A stretch of 64,000 bases of DNA from Bacteroides intestinalis (GTDB lineage: Bacteria > Bacteroidota > Bacteroidia > Bacteroidales > Bacteroidaceae), in contig NZ_QRZF01000004.1 of NCBI RefSeq assembly GCF_003464595.1, forward strand, positions 445,850 to 509,849, given 5' to 3'. The position numbers were made by a program, and so were the translations under genes. The notes beneath the pieces are model-generated. The model ran no database searches and was not told where the DNA came from. It saw nothing but the letters and a program-made list of their open reading frames with translations. Shown in pieces: positions 35,829 through 44,210 of the stretch (position 1 is the first letter of the stretch; every line of letters begins with the position of its first letter).

Positions 35829-35871
35829 AAGAATTTACTCTCATATCTATTTAATAAGAGAGAAAATTCTT
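35829..35871 (-). terminator. Terminator between tsaC and the ClC gene
   Basis: 14-base arms AAGAATTTACTCTC (35829-35842) and GAGAGAAAATTCTT (35858-35871) pair with one mismatch across a 15-base loop. On the minus strand it is followed by TATTTCGTTTAG. It would end the tsaC transcript, 66 bases past its stop. Confidence 0.6.
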
Positions 35872-35936
35872 CGACAAGCTCAGAGCATAAGTGAACTTAT
35901 AGAGATAAGACCAACAATAGCTTATAGCCCGTTATC

Positions 35937-36500
35937 TTATTCCCGAATAATTTTTATAACTCCACCTTTATCCAGTTTTATAATGCTGGATGGTTTCGGA
36001 TGTCCTATTTCTTCTTGTCGATAGCCTACCACGTAGTCGACCATGGACTTAAGTTCTTCTGTGATCTCACTATAATTTGCCGGTGAAGGTTGCCCGCTGA
36101 TATTAGCTGACGTAGAAACAATCGCCTTACGAAACTGTTGACAGAGACGTTTTGAGAATTCTTCATTCGTCACCCGGATACCTACACTGCCATCTTCGGC
36201 AATCAGGTTGGATGCCAGGTTTCGTGCACCGGAATAAATGATTGTCAGCGGTTTGTCTGCCACCTCAATCAAATCCCAGGCTACTTCCGGCACATCCTGC
36301 ACATAGAAGTCCACCTTTACAGGAGAATCGACCAACACAAGCATCGCTTTACTGTCCGAACGCTGCTTTATCTGATACACTCGCCGCACAGCTTCTTCGT
36401 TGGTAGCGTCACAACCTATGCCCCAAATGGTGTCGGTGGGGTACAGAATGACTCCGCCTTCGTTCATCACTTGACAGGCTTTTTTAATATCTTCTATCAT
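35937..36500 (-). CDS. tsaC: Threonylcarbamoyl-AMP synthase
   Basis: The product has 187 residues from the start MIEDIKKACQVMNEGG at 36500; an ATG at 36530 adds ten residues but precedes the likely transcription start at about 36525. The YrdC/Sua5 core is clear: YPTDTIWGIGCDATN, the substrate-binding KQRSDSKAMLVL and STSANISGQPSP. The enzyme makes threonylcarbamoyl-AMP from Thr, bicarbonate and ATP for t6A37 modification of ANN-reading tRNAs. It lacks the Sua5 C-terminal domain. It is transcribed away from the thioesterase gene from a back-to-back promoter pair. Confidence 0.95.
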   Translation of the reverse strand: MIEDIKKACQVMNEGGVILYPTDTIWGIGCDATNEEAVRRVYQIKQRSDSKAMLVLVDSPVKVDFYVQDVPEVAWDLIEVADKPLTIIYSGARNLASNLIAEDGSVGIRVTNEEFSKRLCQQFRKAIVSTSANISGQPSPANYSEITEELKSMVDYVVGYRQEEIGHPKPSSIIKLDKGGVIKIIRE

Positions 36501-36531
36501 TTCTTGGTGTATAAATACAGTGATTAACACG

Positions 36532-36548
36532 CAAAAGTACTATTTTTG
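36532..36548. promoter_or_regulatory. Back-to-back promoters for tsaC and the thioesterase gene
   Basis: The minus-strand -7 box TACTTTTG (36532-36539) and the plus-strand -7 box TATTTTTG (36541-36548) are separated by one base. Each would start transcription about 25 bases before its gene. The -33 boxes must lie within each other's transcribed region, and I see no clear TTTG for either. Confidence 0.5.
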
Positions 36549-36580
36549 CACGGATTAATAGAAAAGTTTAAGAGAAAACA

Positions 36581-37015
36581 ATGGAAGAAATTCAATTTAA
36601 CCACACCCTGCCCATACAACTACGATTTAATGATGTCGATAAGTTCGGCCACGTGAATAATACGGTTTATTTCTCTTTCTATGATTTGGGAAAAACCGAG
36701 TACTTTGCTTCCGTATGCCCGGACGTCGATTGGGAGAAAGACGGCATTGTCGTCGTACATATAGAAGCGAACTTTCTTGCACAGATTTATGGCTCGGATC
36801 ATATCGCTGTACAAACAGCCGTTACTGAAATCGGCACCAAAAGTTTTCATCTCGCACAGCGGGTGATTGATACGGAAACACAGGAGGTCAAGTGCATATG
36901 CACCTCCATTATGGTAGCTTTCAATCTTGAGAAGCATGAATCTAAACCTCTGGAGGAAGAATGGATTCGGGCAATCTGTAAATACGAAGGAAGGGATTTA
37001 AGAAAGAAAAAATAA
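36581..37015 (+). CDS. Hotdog-fold acyl-CoA thioesterase
   Basis: This 144-residue protein has the 4-hydroxybenzoyl-CoA thioesterase-type motif FNDVDKFGHVNNTVYFSFYD, in which the Asp and GHVNN residues form the active site. A central strand (VVVHIEANFLAQIYGSDHI) fits the fold. It should hydrolyse acyl-CoA or acyl-ACP thioesters in the cytoplasm; the substrate is not known. It stands alone, divergent from tsaC, and is followed by a strong hairpin. Confidence 0.92.
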   Translation: MEEIQFNHTLPIQLRFNDVDKFGHVNNTVYFSFYDLGKTEYFASVCPDVDWEKDGIVVVHIEANFLAQIYGSDHIAVQTAVTEIGTKSFHLAQRVIDTETQEVKCICTSIMVAFNLEKHESKPLEEEWIRAICKYEGRDLRKKK

Positions 37016-37029
37016 AAAAAATAGAATAC

Positions 37030-37093
37030 AAGAAGTCCCCTTCTACTGCACCATTCCTTTATACATAAGGACTGCATGTGAAGGGGATTTCTT
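37030..37093 (+). terminator. Terminator after the thioesterase gene
   Basis: The arms AAGAAGTCCCCTTC (37030-37043) and GAAGGGGATTTCTT (37080-37093) pair with one mismatch. The 36-base loop holds a second small inverted repeat (TGCA and CCTTTATACATAAGG). The stem starts 14 bases after the stop and ends in TTTCTTATAC. Confidence 0.65.
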
Positions 37094-37158
37094 ATACATA
37101 GCGACAAACTCCTGTTTTCTAATAAAACACTATTAGTCAATCCCATACAAATCATTAA

Positions 37159-37190
37159 TTTGGATAACACAAATATATTGTATAGTTTTG
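37159..37190 (+). promoter_or_regulatory. Consensus Bacteroides promoter ahead of the 37231 gene
   Basis: TTTG (37159-37162) and TAGTTTTG (37183-37190) are separated by 20 bases, an exact fit to the Bacteroides TTTG-N19-21-TAnnTTTG promoter. The start of the gene lies about 34 bases after the predicted transcription start. Confidence 0.7.
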
Positions 37191-37230
37191 TTGTACGCAT
37201 ACTGCATATGACATAAAAGCGACTAATATT

Positions 37231-37950
37231 ATGAAAAAACAAAAACTTTCCTTTTCCACACTGCTGCAAGCCGGTTGTTCTGCCATTTTATTTATCAGTT
37301 GCCTACTGCCTTGGCTAAACATCACATCACCACAAGAGTCTTTAAGAGGAGAATTCAGTCTTATCAATATGCCTGTACAAACAGTGAGTGATACAGGAAT
37401 AATGACTAACACATTCCCACCGGCAGGTTCAATTTTCGACTATTACCGAATAGTGCTCTATGTTATTCTCTTCTTTATCTTCATCAACATATTTATTCAA
37501 CTCATAAAAAAGATTCCCCTTTTTACATGTTACTCATGTCTGCTTCCAACATGTTTCAGCTATCTCTTTTGGGCAAGAGTAGCAGACTGTGGAAATTATC
37601 TTGAATGTGCAGGAATCGGCCTTTATCTGACTAACATTTTTGGTACAATTGCCATTGCAGCCGCATGGACGGATCTTGGAAGAAATTATGAAATCCATAG
37701 AAAATTGTTCAGTTTCTGTTGGAAATGGAGTATGCTATGCTTCGTGCTTCCAATCATTCTAATTCCCCTTTCCGGTTTTCTTAGAATTCAGACTTTCGAT
37801 ATTCATATAATCCAGCAAATAGTATTCGCATTTACTACCGTTTGCTTCATTATCTGGGCAATAGGAATCATGCAAATACCATTTTTAATATATGCAAAAA
37901 TCGTAAATCAAATATCAAAACAAAAAAATCATCAAGTGAGACACTTTTGA
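37231..37950 (+). CDS. Integral membrane protein, function unknown
   Basis: The 239-residue protein has about five membrane helices: about 12-30, 69-89, 101-120, 125-145 and 165-225, the last likely two helices. The loop between the first two helices contains PAGSIFDYYRI. Many cysteines occur in the helices. I recognise no family. A consensus promoter precedes it, and an array of 22-bp repeats follows it, so it is transcribed alone. It may be a small sensor or stress protein, but nothing supports a specific role. Confidence 0.7.
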   Translation: MKKQKLSFSTLLQAGCSAILFISCLLPWLNITSPQESLRGEFSLINMPVQTVSDTGIMTNTFPPAGSIFDYYRIVLYVILFFIFINIFIQLIKKIPLFTCYSCLLPTCFSYLFWARVADCGNYLECAGIGLYLTNIFGTIAIAAAWTDLGRNYEIHRKLFSFCWKWSMLCFVLPIILIPLSGFLRIQTFDIHIIQQIVFAFTTVCFIIWAIGIMQIPFLIYAKIVNQISKQKNHQVRHF

Positions 37951-37996
37951 TTAAAGAGTCATTAAATCATTCACTTTGTATAACCATAGAGTTAAC

Positions 37997-38106
37997 CCCA
38001 CACGGTAACTCCATTTACACACCGAGGTAAAGGTCGTTACATACCGAGGTAAATGGCGTTACAATAAGGGGTAAAGACCGTTACATGCGGCAGTAAATGC
38101 TTTTAC
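37997..38106. repeat. Five tandem 22-bp repeats before clpS
   Basis: Five head-to-tail units of exactly 22 bases (starts 37997, 38019, 38041, 38063, 38085). Units 2 and 3 differ at only a few positions (ACACCGAGGTAAAGGTCG and ATACCGAGGTAAATGGCG starts). Every unit ends in TTAC and contains GTAA about eight bases earlier, so each holds a small inverted repeat GTAA-N8-TTAC. There is no spacer, so it is not a CRISPR. It occupies part of the 343-base gap 37951-38293; the rest holds only an A+T-rich run before clpS. Confidence 0.85.
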
Positions 38107-38277
38107 ATCTTGAAGCAAACAACAGGTAAATGTTATCAATTGATTATCAACAAACTATAAAATCTCATCAGTAATATTTAATTTAGTTCTATACAGATAT
38201 GAATACACAGGCAATAATCGACATATTGCTACAGTAAGTTTAATACTCGTTACAGCCTTAATCTGCCTCTTTTTTTA

Positions 38278-38285
38278 TAAATTTG
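38278..38285 (+). promoter_or_regulatory. -7 box just ahead of clpS
   Basis: TAAATTTG matches TAnnTTTG and ends eight bases before the clpS ATG. If used, transcription would begin at or next to the start codon, giving a near-leaderless mRNA. No clear -33 box is seen, so this may be chance. Confidence 0.3.
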
Positions 38286-38293
38286 CCCCCATT

Positions 38294-38602
38294 ATGGAAC
38301 AGCAACAATCATCTTTCAAAGAAAAGGAACGTACAGATCTACGCGAACCGCAGCACTTCAAGGTGATCATCTATAACGATGACTTCACCACGATGGAGTT
38401 TGTCGTCAAGATACTTACTACCATATTCTTTAAATCGGCAGCAGAAGCAGAAACGCTGATGCTACAGGTACACAAGAGTCAATCAGCAGTGGTAGGCATC
38501 TATACATACGACATTGCACAATCGAAAGTACAGAAAGCCACCCGTATGGCACGCGAAGAGAATTTTCCACTCCGGCTCACCGTTGTGCCGGAAGAAGAAT
38601 AA
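38294..38602 (+). CDS. clpS: ClpS adaptor protein
   Basis: The 102-residue protein has the ClpS core VIIYNDDFTTMEFVVKIL, whose NDD residues bind the N-terminal residue of substrates, and the second conserved part YTYDIAQSKV. The flexible N-terminus (about 22 residues) is of normal length. It delivers proteins with a destabilising N-terminal residue to the ClpA ATPase. clpA starts 16 bases downstream and aat follows, so the recogniser, the unfoldase and the tag-adding enzyme are in one operon. Confidence 0.95.
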   Translation: MEQQQSSFKEKERTDLREPQHFKVIIYNDDFTTMEFVVKILTTIFFKSAAEAETLMLQVHKSQSAVVGIYTYDIAQSKVQKATRMAREENFPLRLTVVPEEE

Positions 38603-38618
38603 GAATTAGGAGAAGATT

Positions 38619-40847
38619 ATGGATATACAAAATACAGTGCATGTGAACAGCGCATTCACCTATGCACAAAAAAAGGCAATATCTTATCGCCATGAATTTA
38701 TCACACCTGAGCATTTGCTGAGTGCATTTCTGGAACAGAGTCCCTTTGCCAATGCTTTAAATATGTGTTTCTGTGATGCCCAGGAACTTGCTTTCTCTTT
38801 AGAGAATTATTTCACGGAAGAACTGGAAAGCGTTCCCGCAGACATGGATTATGAACTGGAAGTTTCAACCCAGCTCAACGAGTTGATACAACATGCCTAT
38901 CTGATGATAGACTATTCAAGTGCTGAAGCATTGAACGTCCCCCATTTAGTGCAAAGCATGCTTCAGCTCAAAGACTCCTGGGCATGCCATATTCTGAAAG
39001 AAGCTCTTGAAGAAGAACTACCCGAATTTATCAGCCAACTCATCTCCCGATATGAAGAAGTGGAGGAAGAAGACGATCTGCAAACCTCTCCACAGGAAAA
39101 AAGCGAACCCTGGCGAAACTTTGTAACTTGTCTGAATGACTGTCTGCAAGACCACAATCCACTCATCGGACGGGAAGCTGAACTGGAACGAACCATCCAG
39201 GTACTCTGTCGCAAAGAGAAAAACAATCCGTTGCATGTAGGCGAACCGGGCGTTGGCAAAACCTCCCTCGCTTACGGACTCGCTGCCCGCATCGAAGCAC
39301 GTGAGGTCCCCGAACGACTCCTCGACTGCCGTATCTACGAACTGGATTTAGGTACTCTACTGGCAGGTACGCAATACCGGGGTGACTTTGAAAAACGCCT
39401 GAAAACCATTATGGAAGGTGTCCGTAATGAAGGACGTGCCATCATCTATATCGACGAGATACACAATCTGATAGGTGCCGGACGTACAGGAGACGGTTCC
39501 ATGGATGCATCCAACATGCTGAAACCTTATCTGGAAAGCGGAGACATCCGTTTCATCGGCTCTACCACTTACGAGGAATACAACCGTTACTTTGCCCGCA
39601 GCAAGGGATTGGTGCGTCGCTTCCAACAAATAGATATACTTGAACCAAGCATTGAGGAAACCATCCATATTGTAGAAGGACTAAAAGAAAAATATGAAAA
39701 ATTTCATGGAGTAACCTATCATCCTGATGTAATCCCTTACGCCGTCAAAGCGAGTGTCCGCTACATCAGCGACCGCTTTCTGCCCGACAAGGCTATCGAC
39801 CTGGTGGATGAAGCAGGAGCTTACCGCGAAATTCACCCTATACCTTCCGGAGAGCAAATTGTAGACAAGACATTGATAACCGATGTACTCGCCCGTATCT
39901 GCAAAGTAGATGCACTCGCCATGAAAGAAGAAGATACCACCTCACTGGAAACTTTGCATGCACGTATCAGTGCCAAAATTTACGGCCAGGAAGAGGCAGT
40001 GCGCCAAGTGGTGGAAGCCGTACAAATGTCCAAAGCCGGACTGCTGGATGAAAACAAACCGCTGGCAAGCCTGCTCTTCGTCGGTCCTACCGGAGTAGGT
40101 AAAACCGAAGTAGCCAAAGTGCTGGCCTCCGAACTGGGTATTTCCCTGCAACGTTTCGATATGAGCGAATATACCGAAAAGCATACCGTAGCCAAATTAA
40201 TCGGTTCACCCGCCGGATATGTAGGCTATGAAGACGGTGGTTTATTAACCGATGCCATTCGCAAAACTCCCAACTGCGTACTGCTGCTTGATGAAATTGA
40301 GAAAGCCCATCCCGATGTATTCAATATTCTGCTACAAGTAATGGACTATGCTGTTCTTACGGATAATAAAGGACGAAAAGCCGACTGCCGCCACGTTGTA
40401 CTTATCATGACTTCAAATGCCGGTGCACAATTTGCCCGTCAGGCATCTATCGGATTCAGCAGTCAGATTACAGCCGGGGAAGCCATGTTGAAACAGGTCA
40501 AGAAGACCTTCAAGCCGGAGTTTATCAACCGTCTGTCCGCTACTGTCGTTTTCCACGATATGAGTCGGGAAATGGCCTCACTGATCCTCGACAAGAAGCT
40601 TGGGGAACTGAGCAGCAAGCTTGCCGCACGCCAGATAGAGATGGAACTGAGCCCGGAAGCCCGCAACTGGTTATTGCAACGTGGATTCCTGCCCGAATAT
40701 GGCGCCCGCGAAATGGACCGTGTGATAGCTTCGCATCTGAAACCACTCCTGATGCGTGAAATCTTATTCGGTTCCTTAAAATCCGGTGGTAAAACTTGCA
40801 TACAGGCAGACAAAGATCAATTAGTCTTACAACTTTCAACAAAGTGA
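38619..40847 (+). CDS. clpA: ClpA-type ATP-dependent unfoldase
   Basis: The 742-residue protein has an N-terminal Clp repeat domain (about 1-145, where ClpS binds), a first AAA+ ring (Walker A GEPGVGKTS, about 207-215; Walker B IIYIDEIHNL) and a second AAA+ ring (Walker A GPTGVGKTE, about 488-496; Walker B LLLDEIEKAH). The loop ASIGFSSQ (IGF type) docks onto ClpP. There is no coiled-coil middle domain, which separates it from ClpB. It unfolds substrates for ClpP in the cytoplasm. clpS ends 16 bases before and aat starts four bases after. Confidence 0.96.
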   Translation: MDIQNTVHVNSAFTYAQKKAISYRHEFITPEHLLSAFLEQSPFANALNMCFCDAQELAFSLENYFTEELESVPADMDYELEVSTQLNELIQHAYLMIDYSSAEALNVPHLVQSMLQLKDSWACHILKEALEEELPEFISQLISRYEEVEEEDDLQTSPQEKSEPWRNFVTCLNDCLQDHNPLIGREAELERTIQVLCRKEKNNPLHVGEPGVGKTSLAYGLAARIEAREVPERLLDCRIYELDLGTLLAGTQYRGDFEKRLKTIMEGVRNEGRAIIYIDEIHNLIGAGRTGDGSMDASNMLKPYLESGDIRFIGSTTYEEYNRYFARSKGLVRRFQQIDILEPSIEETIHIVEGLKEKYEKFHGVTYHPDVIPYAVKASVRYISDRFLPDKAIDLVDEAGAYREIHPIPSGEQIVDKTLITDVLARICKVDALAMKEEDTTSLETLHARISAKIYGQEEAVRQVVEAVQMSKAGLLDENKPLASLLFVGPTGVGKTEVAKVLASELGISLQRFDMSEYTEKHTVAKLIGSPAGYVGYEDGGLLTDAIRKTPNCVLLLDEIEKAHPDVFNILLQVMDYAVLTDNKGRKADCRHVVLIMTSNAGAQFARQASIGFSSQITAGEAMLKQVKKTFKPEFINRLSATVVFHDMSREMASLILDKKLGELSSKLAARQIEMELSPEARNWLLQRGFLPEYGAREMDRVIASHLKPLLMREILFGSLKSGGKTCIQADKDQLVLQLSTK

Positions 40848-40851
40848 TACT

Positions 40852-41490
40852 ATGGTCTTTGCACTAACTGACGAAATTACATTTCCCGATCCGCACTACG
40901 GCGATCCGGACGGATTGCTGGCAGTAGGCGGTGACCTGTCGACCGACCGCCTCATCCTGGCTTACTCCAACGGGATATTCCCCTGGTACACTTTTCAGGA
41001 GGGAATGATACAATGGTGGTGCCCGCTGGAACGCTTCGTCATTTTCCCCGACGAAATCCATATCTCCCACTCCATGCGAACGCTCATAAACAAAGGGAAG
41101 TACGATGTCACTATCAATCAGGCTTTCGATGAAGTCATCCGTAAGTGCGGAGAACTGAGGATGGATATGGAAGGCGCCTGGCTCGGTCCGGAGATGATAG
41201 AGGCTTACACACTTCTGCATGAACAGGGCTTTGCCGCCAGCGTGGAAATATGGGAAGGGGAACAGTTAGTAGGCGGACTCTATGGAGTCACCTTGGGGCG
41301 CTGCTTTTTCGGTGAAAGTATGTTTTCACTGGTTCCCAGTGCATCCAAGTTAGCCCTCATCCACTTGGCACAATTCTTCGGAGAGCATGGCGGAGTACTG
41401 ATAGACTGCCAGTTCGAAACTCCCCATCTGAAATCGATGGGAGGAAGATATATCAGCTACGAAGAATATATGGAGTTTCTGCAATCATAA
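40852..41490 (+). CDS. aat: Leucyl/phenylalanyl-tRNA--protein transferase
   Basis: This 212-residue enzyme has the family signature FPDPHYGDPDGLLAVGGDLS and the catalytic/tRNA-binding part NGIFPWY, then WWCPLERFVI, LGRCFFGESMFS and IDCQFETPHLKSMGGR. It adds Leu or Phe to the N-terminus of proteins starting with Lys or Arg, making them ClpS/ClpA substrates. Its place four bases after clpA makes a direct functional operon. The Asp and Glu residues expected in the catalytic GNAT-like domain are present. Length is slightly short but normal for Bacteroidetes. Confidence 0.96.
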   Translation: MVFALTDEITFPDPHYGDPDGLLAVGGDLSTDRLILAYSNGIFPWYTFQEGMIQWWCPLERFVIFPDEIHISHSMRTLINKGKYDVTINQAFDEVIRKCGELRMDMEGAWLGPEMIEAYTLLHEQGFAASVEIWEGEQLVGGLYGVTLGRCFFGESMFSLVPSASKLALIHLAQFFGEHGGVLIDCQFETPHLKSMGGRYISYEEYMEFLQS

Positions 41491-41503
41491 CTACCTTCGC
41501 TGG

Positions 41504-42268
41504 TCACACCAGCGTAAATTGCAAATGTTCATCCGTACTGCGTCCTTCATCGTATGCGAAGCCCTCCCACGTAAATGCTTTCAAGTCTTCGGGATTTTCA
41601 ATGCGATTTTTAATAATATAGCGTAGCATTTCTCCGCGGCACATCTTGGCATATATCACAATTGTCTTTAGCTGCCCGCCTTTCCATACCTGGAATTCGG
41701 GAGTAATGACACGGACTTCTTCTTCTACTCGCTTCCAGTCGAACAGATCTCTCATCTCACCACTGGCAAGATTAACGAGTATGCCACCCTGACGTTTGAT
41801 ATCCGCTATAAAATAATCCGTCAGCAAAGGTTTCCAGTAATCAAACATAGTCATCCCTCCCCTTTCGGGCAGGCGTATATCTCCTTCCATACGATAAGGC
41901 TTTATCCCGTCCAACGGACGAAGCAGTCCGTACAGAAAGGAAGTGATGCGCATGTGTTCTTGAGCGTAACGAAAATCATCTTCGGAAAAATCTTTCGGTA
42001 CTATACGTTTGAACACCGCACCGGTATAGGCACAGATAGCGGGCATTGCAGAATTTGCCTCCGAAAAGAAATCCTGATAGCGCAGATAATTCTCAGCGGC
42101 AATCTTGGAATTTATACGTAACAGACGTTCCAGGTCAGCAGCTGAAAATTGCCCCATATCCAAGGCATTCTGTACTGCTTCCGCCTGAAAGTACGGAACA
42201 GTTATTTCAGGGACTCCTACAGATGTGCGTGCCGTCATCGTTTTGGCACAAGAGATGAATGTCAACAT
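41504..42268 (-). CDS. yaaA: YaaA-family peroxide-stress protein
   Basis: From the start MLTFISCAKTMTAR at 42268 the product has 254 residues, the normal family length. A longer open frame reaches 42559 but its extra 97 residues look like untranslated sequence read in frame, and a -7 box lies between (42294-42301). Family features include ICAYTGAVFKRI, GLLRPLDGIKPYRMEGDIRL and the C-terminal helix around EGFAYDEGRS. In Escherichia coli YaaA limits free iron and so protects DNA during hydrogen peroxide stress. The gene converges with aat and diverges from recJ. Confidence 0.93.
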   Translation of the reverse strand: MLTFISCAKTMTARTSVGVPEITVPYFQAEAVQNALDMGQFSAADLERLLRINSKIAAENYLRYQDFFSEANSAMPAICAYTGAVFKRIVPKDFSEDDFRYAQEHMRITSFLYGLLRPLDGIKPYRMEGDIRLPERGGMTMFDYWKPLLTDYFIADIKRQGGILVNLASGEMRDLFDWKRVEEEVRVITPEFQVWKGGQLKTIVIYAKMCRGEMLRYIIKNRIENPEDLKAFTWEGFAYDEGRSTDEHLQFTLV

Positions 42269-42293
42269 ATCACGTTCAAAGTTTTTTAGGAAA

Positions 42294-42301
42294 CAAAGAT
42301 A
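42294..42301 (-). promoter_or_regulatory. -7 box of yaaA
   Basis: TATCTTTG on the minus strand matches TAnnTTTG and lies 26 bases upstream of the chosen yaaA start at 42268. It supports that start over the upstream ATG at 42559. Confidence 0.5.
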
Positions 42302-42490
42302 ATACAAATCGAATGTAGAACTTTCATGCTCGCATGAAAAAGTTTTGCGCAAAGTTTTTCCGCATAACCTTCCTCTGTTTCCATACTTTTTCGTACTTTT
42401 ACGCCTTGTTGGAAAAATACAGGCTTTTCCCGAGAGAAACGAAACCTCTTCCAACCACGAGACTGAAAAAAGGAAAAAACAATATATAAA

Positions 42491-44206
42491 ATGACTCACA
42501 AATGGAATTATCAACCCATTACACCCGAACAGGCAGAGACAAGCCAAAAGTTGGCCCAAGAATTAGGGATTAGCCCGATTCTTGGCGGATTATTGGTGCA
42601 GCGGGGAATAACGAAGGCACAGGATGCCAAGAAGTTTTTCCGCCCGCAGTTGCCCGACTTGCACGACCCATTCCTGATGAAAGACATGGATGTGGCCGTG
42701 GAGCGCCTTAATAAGGCAATGGGAAAGAAAGAGCGTATTCTGATTTATGGTGATTATGATGTAGACGGCACTACCGCAGTGGCACTGGTCTACAAGTTTA
42801 TTCAACAGTTCTATTCGAACATTGACTATTACATCCCCGACCGCTACAACGAAGGTTACGGGGTATCTACCAAAGGGGTAGACTATGCCGCAGAAACCGG
42901 TGTAGGATTGATTATCGTACTGGATTGCGGCATCAAAGCTGTAGAGGAGATAACCTATGCCAAAGAAAAAGGCATTGACTTTATCATCTGCGACCACCAT
43001 GTGCCCGACGATGTACTTCCACCTGCCGCCGCTATCCTGAACGCCAAGCGTTTAGATAATACGTATCCTTACGAGCACCTTTCCGGTTGCGGCGTAGGCT
43101 TCAAATTCATGCAGGCATTTGCCATCAGTAATGGCATCGAGTTCCATCACCTCATTCCACTGCTCGACCTGGTTGCCGTAAGTATCGCTTCGGACATTGT
43201 TCCCATCATGGGAGAAAACCGGATACTTGCTTTCCACGGATTGAAACAGTTGAACAGTAATCCCAGCGTAGGTTTGAAAGCGATTATCGACGTATGCGGA
43301 TTGACAGAAAAGGATATTACCGTCAGCGACATCGTGTTCAAGATAGGCCCGCGCATCAATGCCTCCGGACGTATTCAGAACGGAAAAGAAGCCGTCGACC
43401 TGCTGACTGAGAAGGATTTCTCCATGGCTTTGGAAAAAGCCAATCAAATCAATCAATACAATGAAACCCGGAAAGATCTCGATAAGACCATGACCGAGGA
43501 AGCCAACCAGATTGTAGCTGATCTGGAAGGACTTGCCGAACGCCGTTCTATCGTGCTATACAACGAAGATTGGCACAAAGGTGTTATCGGTATCGTTGCC
43601 TCCCGCCTGACGGAAATTTATTATCGCCCCGCAGTAGTGCTGACCCGTACGGACGATATGGCAACAGGTTCCGCCCGTTCCGTATCCGGTTTTGACGTGT
43701 ATAAGGCGATTGAATATTGCCGTGATCTGCTGGAAAATTTCGGTGGTCATACCTATGCAGCCGGTCTTTCGATGAAAGTGGAGAATGTTCCCGCCTTTAC
43801 CAAACGCTTCGAGGAATTCGTTTCACAGAACATCCTACCGGAACAGACAAGTGCGGTCATAAATATCGATGCAGAGATAGATTTCAGGGATATTTCTCCG
43901 AAATTCTTTAATGACCTGAAGAAATTCAATCCTTATGGTCCGGATAATCCGAAACCGATATTCTGTACACATAATGTCTATGATTACGGTACCAGTAAAG
44001 TAGTGGGGCGTGATCAGGAGCATATCAAGCTGGAACTGGTAGACAACAAATCGAATAATGTAATGAACGGCATCGCCTTCGGACAAAGTTCGCATGTACG
44101 TTTCATCAAAACCAAGCGTTCGTTTGATATCTGCTACACCATTGAAGAGAATACCCATAAACGGGGCGAGGTACAGTTGCAGATAGAGGATATTCAACCT
44201 AATTAG
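42491..44206 (+). CDS. recJ: Single-stranded-DNA-specific exonuclease RecJ
   Basis: The 571-residue nuclease has the DHH motifs: GDYDVDGTTAVALVY (about 88-102), VLDCGIKA, DHHVP (about 162-166) and DIVPIMGENR. The DHHA1 half includes SGRIQNGKEAVDLL and, near residue 420, the GGH of FGGHTYAAG. An OB-fold like C-terminal part (CTHNVYDYGTSKVVG) follows. RecJ chews single-stranded DNA 5' to 3' in recombination and repair. recQ starts immediately downstream after a 36-bp inverted repeat; the two enzymes act in the same RecF-type pathway. Confidence 0.97.
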   Translation: MTHKWNYQPITPEQAETSQKLAQELGISPILGGLLVQRGITKAQDAKKFFRPQLPDLHDPFLMKDMDVAVERLNKAMGKKERILIYGDYDVDGTTAVALVYKFIQQFYSNIDYYIPDRYNEGYGVSTKGVDYAAETGVGLIIVLDCGIKAVEEITYAKEKGIDFIICDHHVPDDVLPPAAAILNAKRLDNTYPYEHLSGCGVGFKFMQAFAISNGIEFHHLIPLLDLVAVSIASDIVPIMGENRILAFHGLKQLNSNPSVGLKAIIDVCGLTEKDITVSDIVFKIGPRINASGRIQNGKEAVDLLTEKDFSMALEKANQINQYNETRKDLDKTMTEEANQIVADLEGLAERRSIVLYNEDWHKGVIGIVASRLTEIYYRPAVVLTRTDDMATGSARSVSGFDVYKAIEYCRDLLENFGGHTYAAGLSMKVENVPAFTKRFEEFVSQNILPEQTSAVINIDAEIDFRDISPKFFNDLKKFNPYGPDNPKPIFCTHNVYDYGTSKVVGRDQEHIKLELVDNKSNNVMNGIAFGQSSHVRFIKTKRSFDICYTIEENTHKRGEVQLQIEDIQPN

Positions 44207-44210
44207 TTGG

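Noticed and set aside
37997..38106. Tandem 22-bp array as a possible CRISPR
   Set aside because: Units are contiguous with no spacers and no cas genes nearby; the same holds for 55159-55246.
42269..42559. Longer yaaA reading with 97 extra N-terminal residues
   Set aside because: The extra part has no homology to the family, a -7 box lies inside it, and it overlaps the recJ start region.
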